Shown one piece after another: positions 31,429 through 43,630 of a DNA stretch of 64,000 nt. This DNA is from Actinostola sp. cb2023 (lineage: Eukaryota; Cnidaria; Anthozoa; Actiniaria; Actinostolidae): contig JAUJYZ010000980.1 of the NCBI GenBank assembly GCA_033675265.1, positions 62,001-126,000 on the forward strand, in the 5' to 3' direction. The translations under genes were made by a program, and so were the position numbers. The notes below the pieces were generated by a model, which worked only from the letters and a program-made list of their open reading frames with translations, was not told where the DNA came from and did not search any database. Position 1 is the stretch's first letter. Each line of letters starts with the position of its first letter.

Positions 31429-32978
31429 ATGTTCAATATTTATCGGACGGGACAGGACGTTTCTTATTCAACGTCCGTGAGAAACAACTTCGTCGCGATG
31501 TCTGCAAACTCTACGTCTGCACCATCACTAAGCCTCAACAACTGCAGTAATCTAAAGTACGAGAGGGTGGTATTAGCTATGATAATCTTAGTGATGGGAT
31601 TTTTACTAAACGGGTCCATCATCATCGTATTGGTTCGTAAACAGTCGGTAATTTGTTGATCCTTCACTTGGCTGTAGGAGATTTCTTGTTTTTTGTAACA
31701 CTAGTTCCTTACCTTTTCCTTTTGGTGCTTGGAAGTCCGCTAATCTTCAAGCCATTCCTCTGCCAATTCACTGCATTTTTCAGTCGATTGTCCTTTGCCT
31801 TATCCATGTATTTGATAACTATCATGGCAATTACTCGTTGTTACAGCGTATTGAAGCCTTTTCACTATCGCGCAAACGTTTTCCCGTCCATTGTGAATCG
31901 AATATGCCTTGGTGCTTGGTTTGTGTGCTTGATTCTGACATTGACGCCCTTCTTTGGCTGGGGTCAGTACGAAGTGATTTATGGACAGTGTTGGTGTGGT
32001 TTAAATTCCAGTAAATACCCATACAATTGGTTCACGTTTTTCTCCCTCGTCTTTGCACTACCGATGATACTGAATACAATAGTTTTTACAAGCACAGTGA
32101 AGATTTTGATTAGCCGTAAGAAGGTCAGTCATCGAGAAGAAAAGAGAAAACAGACAGTTGAAGTCAAGCTAGCATCTTCAGGCAAGTTGACATTCTCAAA
32201 GGCAGAAGGAAAAAACTCTGAAGTTCCTGAAGTCGGTGTACATGGTACGTATGCTAAGAAAATAGATGTGGAAGACAATCAGATGATAGAAGAAAATGAA
32301 ACTCCACGAGGTATACAAAGCGTTACGTTTATTGTGGAGGTTGATGTTCACAATGCGATGGATTCAAGAGGGCTGGACTATCAAGAAAATCGGGCATCAA
32401 ATAATTACAAGAATATGCATCGCAAACAACCAGGCAACCAAGACCAGAAAACCAGCATTGAAGACGTAGTTCATTTACAATATGTCGATGATATTCAGGG
32501 AGTCGAAACAGAGAACGATAAAGAAATCGAAAAAACTGGAAAAGTCAATCATAGTTTGGCAGAAGAAGCTGACGAACACACTTCAACTAAATTGACATCA
32601 ATACCTAGCACATCCAATAAAGGAAATGAACACACGAAGTCAAGACAGAATCAGCGCCACGCGAAAGGAAATAGGTTAGAAGAATCGGCCGATACGGAGT
32701 ACAGATTAACTGTTCTTGTTATTTCTATGTTTATTTCGTTCGTTTTGTGTTGTGGTCCACCTTTAGTTGTTAATAGTTGGTATGCTCTAACTCCCGAATC
32801 TGTTCCTCCGAAAGCTATAGTGATTATTCGTTTTCTTGCCGCACTGAATTCAGTTCTCAATCCATTCTTGTATGGGTTCATAAGCAAGGAAATACGATCT
32901 AAGGTATGGGGTTTGTGGAAGGGGTTATTTCAAAGAATGTTGTGTAGAGCCCAAACTGCTGAAGTTGTTCCACCTTAA
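31429..32978 (+). pseudogene. Rhodopsin-class (class A) GPCR with one frameshift after TM1
   Basis: N-terminal part: MSANSTS (31498, preferred start; an earlier Met is at 31429) with NxS/T sites, then TM1 MIILVMGFLLNGSIIIVLV. After KQSVI the frame stops, and TM2 (LLILHLAVGDFLFF) resumes one frame over from ~31653. TM3 ends MAITRCYSVLKP, so DRY is TRC. ECL2 has GQCWCG, and TM5 LVFALPMILNTIVF. A ~190-residue acidic third loop follows, then TM6 (SFVLCCGPPLVV, for CWxP) and TM7 (LNSVLNPFLYGF). No retinal Lys in TM7. Intron-less, as many cnidarian class A receptors. The ligand is unknown (melatonin/amine-like by general look only). A sequencing error could explain the shift. Confidence 0.85.
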
Positions 32979-33940
32979 CTCGATTTAGAAATGTTTACTT
33001 ACAAAATAAATGTATTTTTTGTAAAACGTTGATAATCTTTGATTATTTTTTTAGGACGGAAGTTAATATATAATAAAAGAGTTAATGGTTTAATTTACCT
33101 GTAGAGAGTGATCATTTGTTTAATCAGTTAAATGTTTTTATTTACCAAATAACAATGTACAAAATAATATTATATTATTAAAAAAAATGAAATTAAAAGA
33201 TATTAGTGGAGGGTAAGAAGAGTCATCCCAAAGGGATTTCTTAATTATTACTTTACACGTCAATTTCCCCATAGCCTGCAATGAAAGGGGTTTTTATGTT
33301 TTTCCTCCCCTGGCTATATCATATGGACAAAAAGGTGCTGCTTTTCCCGCTGCTTGTTTACTGGGCTAATACTCCTGATAAACAGAAATTCCAATATGGG
33401 GCTATCGCTTTAATAAATTACTAATTTGTCAAATCAAATATGGTATTTACAATATTTAACATTTCATTTACATCAGTAATTAATTACACATGCCAATATA
33501 CACGCCAGGAGCTAGGGTCACTGATTCGTTTATTACGTTTTTTGTATTCAAGGTTTTCGTTTATGTTTTTAAGGTTTTTGTTTTCGTTTTTAAGTTTTTC
33601 GCAGGAGGGAGGGGGCGTCTCTAGGCAAACGCCGATACAGTGTTGTTGCTATTCGTGACGTCACGTTTCAGATGGATGATTTTCAGAATGGTTCCAGACT
33701 TTCAGACGGCGAGAGCAAGGATAAAATATTGAAAATATTCTTATTACGATCCGAACAGTGTATTTGATTTGAACGTTTTTGGACAGAAGAGTTCTCTTAC
33801 GATTGGATTTCGGTAAAACTTTGCCAGGATTTGCCGATCAGCAAGTTGTTTTCGGGGCTTAAACATATTTCGATAATCAAAATGGAGTGGACCGGAGATT
33901 TCAGCAAACGTGGAAGATGCAAACTAATATTGTGAAGCTG
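32979..33940. other. AT-rich spacer
   Basis: Contains the likely 3' UTR of the GPCR (AATAAA-like word near 33005). No gene recognised up to the LINE 3' end. Confidence 0.35.
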
Positions 33941-34055
33941 AAATAGCATATAACTCGAACCCACCATAGGAGGTTTTTAAAACTCGGTATTCTTTTGCCC
34001 TATGGGCGAATCTTGAAAATAAAATAAAAATAAAAATAATAGTTGGTCGAACCTC
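33941..34055 (+). mobile_element. LINE 3' end (plus), shared with the 40-kb fragment
   Basis: CCCTATGGGCGAATCTTGAAAA, followed by an A-rich AATAAAATAAAAATAA tail, matches the minus-strand 3' end near 40035-40090 (TTATGGGCGAATCTTGAAAA plus an A-rich tail). Probably a 5'-truncated copy of the same LINE family. Confidence 0.6.
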
Positions 34056-34355
34056 AGAGCTCCAATCCTATTTTAGTAAATGGCTATTACCCAATCACTA
34101 GTCCAGAACTGTACCCACCTTTCTCAACAACTATATAAATACTGCGCGCGAAAGACATTTTCAGACAATGTTCTGGTACATACTCTATTCTGTATAATAA
34201 ATAGAGATGGTTTTCAAGTGTGTACATATTCCCCTCCCCTCCTAATCTACAATATTTGTATGCCACGATAAATATACCAGGTCATTTACCCATCTCCATT
34301 TCCTTCCCATTTTCCCATGCCTCAACTTCCCTTTGGGCCTGAACTGAAGTAAACC

Positions 34356-34905
34356 TTGTCATACTGTTGCATCGCGGGTATTGTAAGGCTTGTCATACTG
34401 TTGCACCACGGGTAGTAAACTTGTCACACTGTTGCATCACGGGTAGTAAACTTGTCATACTGTTGCATCACGAGTAGTAAACTTGTTATACTGTTACATC
34501 GCGGGTATTGTAAGGCTTGTCATACTGTTGCACCACGGGTAGTAAATTTGTCACACTGTTGCATCACGGGTAGTAAACTTGTCATACTGTAGCATCACGG
34601 GTAGTAAACTTGTTATACTGTTGTATCACGGGTATAGTAAGGCTTGTCATACTGTTGCATCACGGGTATGGTAAGGCTTGCCATACTGTTGCATCACGGG
34701 TAGTAAACTTGTCATACTGTTGCATCGCGGGTATTGTAAGGCTTGTCATACTGTTGCATCACGGGTATGGTAAGCCTTGTCATACTGTTGTACCACGGGT
34801 AGTAAATTTGTCACACTGTTGCATCACGGGTAGTAAACTTGTCATACTGTTGCATCACGGGTATAGTAAGGCTTGTCATACTGTTGCATCACGGTAGTAA
34901 ACCTT
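34356..34905. repeat. ~31-bp minisatellite (TTGTCATACTGTTGCATCACGGGTA)
   Basis: About 17 copies; two spacer versions alternate (GTAAAC and TTGTAAGGC or TATAGTAAGGC). Open frames across it are artefacts. Confidence 0.9.
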
Positions 34906-36612
34906 GAGCCTTTTTCTTATTCCAGGGCTGTAAATACTGTCACGATGAATTCAGTAGAAATTACGGACCATGGACAGCATTCCGTGCTTTAGATTATGGA
35001 TACACAAATATGAAAGTATATAACAAGACTCATTTACAATTATTACGTCAGAGAGGGACTGGATAGGGTGCGCATGCGCTATAGAACGACAGTCGTGACT
35101 CTTCGCTTTGTGAGTTTGTGAACTGGACTTCTAAAAATATGCTTAGCTGGCGCTGTCTGCATGTTTTGGGGGAAGGTGGACGGGGAATGGAAGAGATGAA
35201 AGACTCCTACCCACCCTCTCTTCTCCAAAAACGCAGACCACTAAATGTATTCATTTTAAAGTGCCACTACGATGTAATTTGAAAAAGTTCTATAAATCGC
35301 ACTTTTAACCGATTGCTCTCAAATTTGGTATGTTAGCTTCTTTATTGATGTTCTTTCCAAATCGGGGATCGAAAGTTGATAAAGCGAAAATTATTGTTTT
35401 CGTGACGTCACACTTCGGTACTCTATTGCAAAACTTTATGAAACCATGAAGCTCGAATATTTCATTTTGGTTTCAGTTTCGACTTGCTCTGTGAATCAGT
35501 ACAACATTGAGCCGCCGTGTGAAGTGACGATCGAACCTTGTCTTCACTACTCAGGATGACATGGTTGCAAGTGAAGGACAAGAAATAATATTTTAATGCT
35601 AGTGTGTTTATGAAATAATTGTCTCTAGCCGGAATAAGTTTATAGTCAGTATCAAAAACATGCATGATACTAGACACGACATACAAGCTTTGCCCAAGAA
35701 AGGTTTCAAATTTCTGTCTTTGAAAGTCAGAAGTTGCACAGCAGGAGAGCCTATTCCCTTTGTATAAAACCACTGAACTATTAGCGGATTATAACGCCTT
35801 GATTAAATATCTGAAATCCTTCTGTCAACAGTGTTATTGAATAACATGACGAGCTTTACTCGAAAAAGTTGTCACAGTTGGAGGCATGGTATCGGGTTGT
35901 AAGCCTTTCAATCTTTGTTTGTACTGTGATAAGATGATCGACAGTTGCTAGGATTAAGTCAACAGGATTAAGTAGTAAAGTTAGCTAATGAGTCTTTCTC
36001 AATCACATTCCCGCGCATTCTAGCTACTCGACAACATATCGCTCTGTAAAATCTGCTATTTTATGGTTTATTTCCGCACGATCTTGGTTGATTTTGCCCA
36101 AATAGAGATATTCCATATTCAAGCTATCTTTGTTGGTATTTGAAATTGCATTTTGACACGAAAGGATTGATATATTATTTATAATTTGGCGGGAATGAAT
36201 TGGCTTTTATTCTACTACAACTTTTGGCGTCTTGGAAGCAGCAGATAAACTTGGCCCGCAAGAACTGTATCTCTGTGAGTATAAAGTTTATTGTAATCTC
36301 CGGATGCTTCCTTGGGAATCTCAATTTGATTTAATTTTAGCAGCTAGAAGTTGTGTTTATTTATTACATGCAGGACCCCTGCCGGCCGATGTTCTGTGAT
36401 TCAGTCGAAGGCGGAATAGAATATTTAAATATCAGCAAGGTTCAGAAGATGCATAAGTTCGTCAGCAGGTCTAGGGTATATATATTGCCCATTTGGACTG
36501 GGAGTCGTTTTGAATTTTTACGAGTATTTGAAGATCTAATCAGGTTTATAAATGATCGTAGCGGCAAAATAATAATTATTAGCTTCAAATTGGTATAGAT
36601 TTTCGGCCTAGT
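34906..36612. other. Spacer without supported genes
   Basis: Open frames at 35462-35773 (minus) and 36353-36598 (plus) are unrecognised. Around 35262 the word TTTAAAGTGCCACTAC resembles the complement of AGTAGCACTTTAATG at 40011, a weak hint of inverted ends spanning the MULE-like fragment. Confidence 0.35.
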
Positions 36613-36613
36613 T

Positions 36614-36702
36614 CGTTATACCTGCGGTCTCGTAGACAGCTTGGGTAGGCCTACATTGTAGTGCGTTATACCTGCGGTCTCGTAGACAGCTTGGGTAGGC
36701 CT
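36614..36702. repeat. 50-bp tandem duplication
   Basis: GTTATACCTGCGGTCTCGTA...GGGTAGGCCTA occurs twice with a period of 50 bases and no changes by eye. Confidence 0.9.
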
Positions 36703-37097
36703 AGTGCGTTATATTTTTATAACTTTATAATTACTCAGAAACTATTCCGGCCGTAGATTTGTACCTATTCGTTTACTCTTGATCCATTTGCACGTACATA
36801 ATATAAAGAAAGGGATTAAAGTTAGTTTGCTTTGGTTACTTTGTTTGATGACAGATATAATACGGGAGTAATTTAGTCCGAAACCTTGAAGGTGTCGTAA
36901 AGTGCAATATGAAACCAGAAAATGTCAATCAAGCCCAAACTTTTACTCTACAAAGCTCGTCATGTGATCAAACGACTGTAGCGTATGTGCATTTTCATTT
37001 AACACCGGTCCACAGGCACTGATTTGCTTATGGTTTTGAAATTACTCAGTGTGCCGTGAGGGCCGGTCTGAACCTAATTTGGGGCTGTCGTTAAAAC

Positions 37098-37220
37098 GCG
37101 GGCTGCGGGCTGCGGACTGCGGACTGCGGGCTGCGGGCTGCGGGCTGCGGGCTGCGGGCTGCGGGCTGCGGGCTGCGGGCTGCGGGCTGCGGACTGCGGA
37201 CTGCGGACTGCGGGCTGCGG
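37098..37220. repeat. 7-bp minisatellite (GCGGGCT/GCGGACT)
   Basis: About 17 heptamer copies; G-rich strand is plus. The open frame through it repeats CGLRAAG and is an artefact. Confidence 0.9.
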
Positions 37221-37224
37221 CCTG

Positions 37225-39025
37225 TAGAATTGGTAGAATTAAGAAACTGAAACGAAATAATAAATAAATAAATGGAAAATTAAAAGTTCATTCAAATTAA
37301 ACCGGCACCGGGTATGATAGCTCTTAAATTCAGCAAGAGAATATGAAATTCAGTCATTACCAAAATACCTGACAAAGTAAATCACTCATCACTACACAGA
37401 CCTTGAAATTTTATATACGCCGTAGCACATAGACATAAGCGGGTTCCCGTCGAGCGGTTACTGATCTTCGAAGCATCCTGGATGTATTCGAATTTCGACA
37501 GCAAATGAAATCAGACTAACTAAAACAGCCAAATAATAACGGAGAGCTTGGACGACCGGACTGAATGAAATCCCTACTTCTGAATGGACTTTACGATGAG
37601 CCTGCAGCGTGAAAAAGTATACTGAACTAGTCATTGCTTTAAGCAAGCGAAGTGCTGCGAGAAGTAAATGCATTATTATTTGTTTGTTATTCTGCCCAAA
37701 TAAGCGAATCATCACAATCATGTGCGTGTGCCGTAATAGCCCCAAATACCAAAATTACATTACTCCCGGGATTACTGTTAGTCTTCAAAGACCAATATGC
37801 CACTGATAATGCGCAGATAGTTTAGGGACAACATCTCTGTGTCAGGGATGGATCTACTTCGAAGAGCATCCAGATAATGAAGTCGATCTCCTTCGACAAG
37901 GATCTGATCTGCCATGGCGGCCGGCGGTCCATTGTTCGATTGGTAAATTCTGAGCAAATAACAGGGCTGAAAAACTCATAAAAGAACATTGTCTTCCCCG
38001 TGAAATGTCACTATTAAGCGTTCGTGGCCTTGATGAATGCTTCCAGCAATAAATAAGTTTGACCTTGACATAATTACACGGCGAATACCTCGGACCAAAC
38101 AACAACGAACTTCCAAAATCGTCTACTATTCAAACCGCTCCATTAGTCCCACGGGAGATGATTTAATGATATACAAGACTATATAACAAGAGTCCTGTAA
38201 TTAACATATTGTAGTTGACCAAACCAGCGGGACGAACAACATCTAACCTGACACCCCCAGCACGCGAGGGGGTGGGTGGGGTGGGCGTAGCTGTTGTATT
38301 AGCCAGGCAAGAGGTGGACATGCCTTTGGACCACAGGCTACTCTTTCGTAATTGTTTTACGTTGTGCCCAGCAAGCAGTCTAGCTGCGGCTATAATTTTT
38401 CCCCACCCTCCCTCCCTCACGACCATCTTGGTAGACTCTGTCCCTCCGGATCCATTTCCATTGTTCCAACCGCTGGAACAATGGATCTTAATTATTCCCC
38501 ATTCTTAATCATCGATCCGGGGGACAATGGCGGTTTGAATATACTACAACGGTGCCAACATGTTGTGACATGCTTCATCGATCACGAGAATAATAGAAAT
38601 GTTGGCCGATGTTGGGTCAAAAGTTTGACTGAACAATATGAGCTCAAAAGAAGTTTACTTATAGTCCGTAAAGCGAAGTTTTCGGGCACCCAACACAATT
38701 GTTTAGGATTGTTTACAAATTCGTTACCATAAAGTTCCGATTCGATCTATTTGCAAACGCTTCCATAGAAATCATCGAAACTTCGTAAATTTGAAGACGA
38801 CCATGTGAACTTTATGTCTTGGAGACAATTTTTTAAACAAAACTCTACTCTCTCTGAAAATCGAATTTATTCAAAAAGCGTAATAACGTCATTTTGGCGC
38901 TAGAGTAACTCCGATCATGATCAAACATATATCATGGCAAACTTTAATCTATCTCTAGACTTGGTACAAAAAATTGATTTTAAATTAGTTTGTCAGCAGC
39001 AACGAATTTTCCGTTCAAACATGGA
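37225..39025. other. Unassigned region
   Basis: Several short open frames on both strands (e.g. 37458-37745 minus, 38352-38732 plus) show no domain. A palindromic word TTCCATTGTTCCAACCGCTGGAACAATGGA is near 38455-38484. Confidence 0.35.
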
Positions 39026-39029
39026 AGGT

Positions 39030-39430
39030 AACGCCACCTAAAAACCCAGTCCAGCCACCTTAAGATCTTTGTAAAGAAGCAACTATTTAGTAACCAGCCG
39101 TCTCCCTCTGTTGGAAATAGACGCTTCTATCCAAGCAGAACAGATATTCGCAACCACATGTATAGAGGAGCTGTAGTGAGATTTAGGCATTCTAAGATTG
39201 ACCAAGAAAACCTAGAGAGCAAAATCATGGAATGGAAAGCTGAAGTGCCAGATGACAATTTCTTCTTTCGCCCCTATGTTAAGGAAGCTGATGAGATTCC
39301 AAACCCAACTCCATATGATGCTAATGAAGATGAAGTGAAGATGACATCCAGCTCATATGAGAGCCATACACATTTATTATTTGTACACCAGAGCAAATGG
39401 CAGAGGGATATTCTGCAAAAATTGAGTTAT
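39030..39430 (+). pseudogene. Fragment of a MULE / CARF-like transposase-related gene
   Basis: Open plus frame reading GNRRFYPSRTDIRNHMYRG, then ESKIMEWKAEVPDDNFFFRP and HTHLLFVHQSKWQRDILQK. I recognise this order (RFYP..DI.N, then LLFVHQ..WQ..LL.KYG) as the region preceding the transposase core in 'calcium-responsive transcription factor-like' proteins of corals, related to Mutator-like transposases. The expected YGN and DDE core do not follow; the frame runs into unrelated codons. Truncated fragment. Confidence 0.55.
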
Positions 39431-39626
39431 ATTTTATTAAGCTTATTGCTTTATGTACACATGAACTCAGATGTCAAATTATAACATAATGTTTGTAAAG
39501 TAAAACATAAATAGCGTGTCTTACCTCAATAACAACAACAGGATTGACTTCTCTCGTCTTCACACCTGTCAGCCATTTTGTCAGCACGATGAAAAACCGA
39601 GGGGTTTCCGTTAAATTGCCGAATGC

Positions 39627-39883
39627 CTACCGTTTGATCACGATAATAATTTCCGACTGACCATCAAGAGTTACGGGCTCAACATGGAAATGAATGTTGG
39701 GATCTAGTGTCTGCCTTTTGCGATCGTGTTCGTTTTCCGCCACAGAAAGACCGCTGAGACACTCTTTTAGTTTTTCTGCGATGCCTTCTTCCACTTCTAC
39801 ATTTTGTACTTCTTCGCTATTGTCATCATCATCATCATCAACAAGCATTTGTGCGACCTCATTTGCATTCAAAAACGCCGCCA
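39627..39883 (-). CDS. Possible first exon of an unidentified acidic protein
   Basis: ATG at 39883 in strong context (AAAATGGCGGC). It encodes MAAFLNANEVAQMLVDDDDD, then EEVQNVEVEEGIAEKLKECL and IHFHVEPVTL. The end VIKR overlaps CGGTAGGC, a plausible donor. The downstream exon is not identified. Because it lies next to the MULE-like fragment and near a possible element end (40011), it may belong to a transposon. Family unknown. Confidence 0.45.
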
Positions 39884-40039
39884 TTTTGATAGTTTGATGA
39901 TTGATTTGTAAATTATCGCGCGCGACCGCTGAACACAAATAATATATGGCTCTTTGAGATTATTTCAGTGAAGTTTCAGCTAAATTAAACTTCGATCAAT
40001 TTTCGTCTAAGTAGCACTTTAATGAATATAATGAAATAT

Positions 40040-40740
40040 TTTTTTTATTTTTTATTTTTCAAGATTCGCCCATAAGGCAGGTGTTGTACAATAGGACACG
40101 AAGTCCCCTTTAAAATACATTACACCACGTCCCACCCAATAAGAAGGTTACCCAGTATACCCGACCCCTGATGAATTCCCAATATGAAAAAATATATGAA
40201 AAAATAATATATATGAATATAAATTCACTTAAGGTGAGAAATAAGCTATATATAAACTAACATCTACAAACAGACATGACATTAATGCGTCGACACTTAG
40301 GACAAACTATCTTATAGGTACGAACTATCTTATAGGTACGAACTATCTTATAGGTACGAACATTATCAGGGTCAAAAACAGTAATTAATCTATTATGATA
40401 AAGTGATTTATAATTAAGCTTACTTTTAAAGGATCCAACAGATGTACAAGACTTAATATCAATTGACAGAGAATTCCATAAGGGAACAATTCTAACAAAA
40501 AAAGAATCCCTGAAAAGAGAAGTTTTAGAGCTAAGTAAATTAAGGTTAAGGCCTGATTTCGAGTTACGAGTACGACTGTTACAATATGTTACATAACTGG
40601 ATAAATCTAACTTATTATCGCCAGATTATGCATCTAAAGAAAAAAATAAGGTCAATGTATTCGAGCCAGTAATTAATTGGTAATAAGTTCAATGTTTTTA
40701 GGCGTTCAGAATAGTTTAGGTCGGACTTTTTACAAATAAA
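40040..40740 (-). pseudogene. Second LINE: RT C-terminal domain and 3' end
   Basis: The minus strand reads YSERLKTLNLLPINYWLEYI, then (after a stop/frameshift near 40640) SRTRNSKSGLNLNLL, FVRIVPLWNSLSIDI and SFKSKLNY. A threefold VRTYKI repeat follows, then the Cys motif CPKCRRINVMSVCRC before the stop at ~40270. This is the C-terminal region of a non-LTR RT. The 3' UTR ends near 40035 with an A-rich tail. 5'-truncated near 40740; family shared with 33941-34055. Confidence 0.72.
40302..40362. repeat. 18-bp tandem repeat inside the LINE coding end
   Basis: Three exact copies of ACTATCTTATAGGTACGA (plus strand), in frame in the LINE, giving VRTYKI three times. Confidence 0.9.
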
Positions 40741-41294
40741 TCTAGTCTGACTTCACTTCGTTTTAGCATTTTTCTAGCATTCGTATCGAAATAACACGAA
40801 CATAAATATTGTTTTAAGACAACTTGGAACTTGTACATCGAATTGCAAGGCTTGAAATCGAGAATAACACACAGTATTAAGCCATTAAAAAGCAAGCCAA
40901 AAGTGTTCACAATTACAAACACCTGTTCACCATTAGAACCACCAATGGACATGATATAATAAAATATATTTAGAAAAGTTCAATAATAAATACAACGAAA
41001 CTTAATCACATGTTAGCTGAAGTGTAGAGCTAATTCATAGCAAATGTTCAGGATAATCGTACCATATGTTGACGATAAATATCATCAAGTGCAAAAAGTG
41101 TTCACAATTAGAACCACATACTGTACAGTCATTTGCAAAAATTCTGGCCGCCACGATATATGCATTATGGGTAATTCAATAATACTATTTTGAGTTTCCT
41201 AACTTATTAATGAATTTACAAACAACAATGTATGACTAAAATAAACATTATACTAAATATTTCTACCAGCTTTGCTGACGTTAATCAGCGTTAA

Positions 41295-42475
41295 GGGGGG
41301 TCGGTACTATCTCGTTGCCAGGTAACACGGTTGCTATGTCGCGAGACCGGAAGTGATATTTTCTTTCCGAACTGACTTACGCAAACATTGTTTTGTTTTG
41401 TTTTACTTTTGTTTCATTCAGGAAAATACACGATATAATAATTTTGTAGCAGGTTTTATTAATTATATTCACTAAGTATACTTTTATTAGAAGTGACATT
41501 GTTTTTCAGAACTGAAAAAACTCGCCGAGATTTTCAATATTTTAGACTCAAGTTCAACATAACAACAAATTTTCACTGAAAAGAAAGAGGAAGTTGACTC
41601 GCTAAAGATAGAAAACAAAGAGCAAAAGAATAAGCGAATAATCGTTGGACATACACTACTCACTAGCCGAGACTTCCCAGTGCGACTGAAGTGAATGTCA
41701 AAACACAAACCGGCGAAATCCTGTGTACAGTGTACTGAACCATCATTTCCAAAGTTTTGCGTTGGAGAAACATGTTCGACATCAATTCAGGAGTCTCCAG
41801 TACTTCAGTGTCTGGGCAGAAGCAGCTTAAACTACGCAATTCAAGGAATATTTGAGCCGCTTTTGCAAGATATAAAGACATGTACAGCGACTTGCCACTC
41901 GCCACTTTTTGTCGAGTTTCAGTCTGCTTGTTACAATGCATTCTGGGTAATTTTAAAGATGGCGGAGGAGCTAAGTGACCTGCTGCTTGCATTTCAACAA
42001 ATTACTTCCGGTCTGCAAAATCAAGTTTTTCTCGTCGGAAAAAAAGTTCATATGCGGTTTTTCGATATTTTAATAAATAAACGTGAATTATCTAAAACTT
42101 AGCGCATGGGATTTGTTATATTTTAAAAACTAAGAAAGTTACAAGCAAATACGTGGTTTTGTAAACACGAATTTTAGCGTCATTTTCTTATTTTTCCGAA
42201 ATTCAAAAAACGCATGCGTGAATGTTTTTGGAAACGTTCTTAAAAACATACTGATAACAATAATTTTTGAAAAAAAATCGAAACGCCCTTGAAAAACGTA
42301 TTTTTCTGCTTTGAGTCACGTGACAATGGGCGTGGCCCGGTGACGTCATCATTACATTCCAACTTACACTGAATGACTATGTTCCAAATTTCACGGCTGT
42401 AAACCAAATATTAATTGACTTATGGCAATTTCACTTTCCCTAGCAACGAGCATCAAAAGATAGTACCGACCCCCC
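41295..42475. mobile_element. 1.18-kb TTAA-flanked DNA element (Kolobok/piggyBac-like)
   Basis: GGGGGGTCGGTACTATC at the left end and its complement at the right, with TTAA at 41291-41294 and 42476-42479. The interior has open frames on both strands (plus 41695-42102) without a recognisable transposase. G-run termini with TTAA are more like Kolobok than piggyBac, but this is not proven. Non-autonomous. Confidence 0.82.
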
Positions 42476-42479
42476 TTAA

Positions 42480-43200
42480 GGGGAATTTTCGATTATTTAA
42501 CTGGCCGTCTCTCTAAAAACCCTCTCAGTCGTTTTCGCTTCTAAAATAAATATCTCCCAAACTCTAGCTAATGAAAGACTATATCAAGGTTAAAACTAAA
42601 ACGGGTTTGGTTTGCTTCAAAATATGTTTATTTTATTTTATTTTATTTTTTGAAATGATTCCGTCTGAGAGCTGGTCAAGAGGTCAAATTTGCATGAAAT
42701 TATGCACTTCTTTACGGCGCTGTACAAACTTCGTCTCGTATTATCCAGCGAAACTTTTTATATCATGTTGTAGATAAATGTATCTAGTTTGTCTAGAGAT
42801 AAAGCGTTATTAATCGGTTCAGCCGTTTATGAGAAAATTAGTTGATAATTAACCCCACTAAGATCTAACTGAACGGCGGCTCAAAATTACCCAACTTTAC
42901 TCGATTATTTTGCAAAAGTGGCACCTCGCTGGACTCTCTCATTGATACAATCGGATTGAACATCATTTCATTTACACAAATCTGTAAAAACCTGTGTACG
43001 TTTTGGATATTTCAAAAGTTACGACAATTTCAGTTGGTGCATGTTAGACGATTTACGAATATTAATTGGGTGCAATATCTCAGATATCTTATCCATATGA
43101 AGTTGAAAACAGCTCAGTTACCTCCTTCCTAAATCGCTCATGTTTCCCATTTTACCCATGCTAGACTTCATTCCAGGTCAACATTTCCAAATACAGCGAT
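42480..43200. other. Spacer
   Basis: No gene supported; a 68-codon plus frame (42571-42777) is unrecognised. Confidence 0.35.
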
Positions 43201-43204
43201 TAGG

Positions 43205-43630
43205 CGCGCCCCCCCTAGAGGTCTAAAAAAATTATAAGCGCCCCCTTCCAATAAGCGCCCCCCTTCCAATAAGCGCCCCCTCCTTCCAATAAGCGTCCCC
43301 TCCTTCCAATAAGCGCCCCCCTCCCCTAAAAGAAATGCAGAAACGATTCTCTTGTATTATTTAATCAAATAAAACTTTACCGATAAATAAACAGAAACAC
43401 GGTATACCGTATATTTACAGTATACCAGTATACAGTTTACCAAGTACAGCACGGTGCATGTTTACTATTTTTATTCACTGTACATAAGAAAACTTTGAGT
43501 TCATCATCTGAGAAAAGAAATAAGCGCCCTGCTTCCAATAAGAATAAGCGCCCCCCTCGAATAAGCGCCTCACCCTAGAGGTCTAAAAAAATTATAAGCG
43601 CCCGGGGAGCTAATTCGAGCATTTACGGTA
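43205..43630. repeat. AAGCGCCCC repeat element with inverted/tandem structure
   Basis: Tandem TTCCAATAAGCGCCCC units (43243-43330). CCTAGAGGTCTAAAAAAATT is repeated directly at about 43217 and 43572. The right end GAGCATTTACGGTA resembles a terminal repeat that I recall from Tc1/Tigger-type elements. Read as a decayed MITE. Confidence 0.6.

Noticed and set aside
31653..32978. A complete separate GPCR starting at 31653
   Set aside because: It begins at TTG and lacks TM1, which is encoded immediately upstream in another frame; a frameshift in one gene is simpler.
31498..32978. Opsin identity for the GPCR
   Set aside because: No lysine at the retinal-binding position in TM7 (the segment is RFLAALNSVLNPFLYG).
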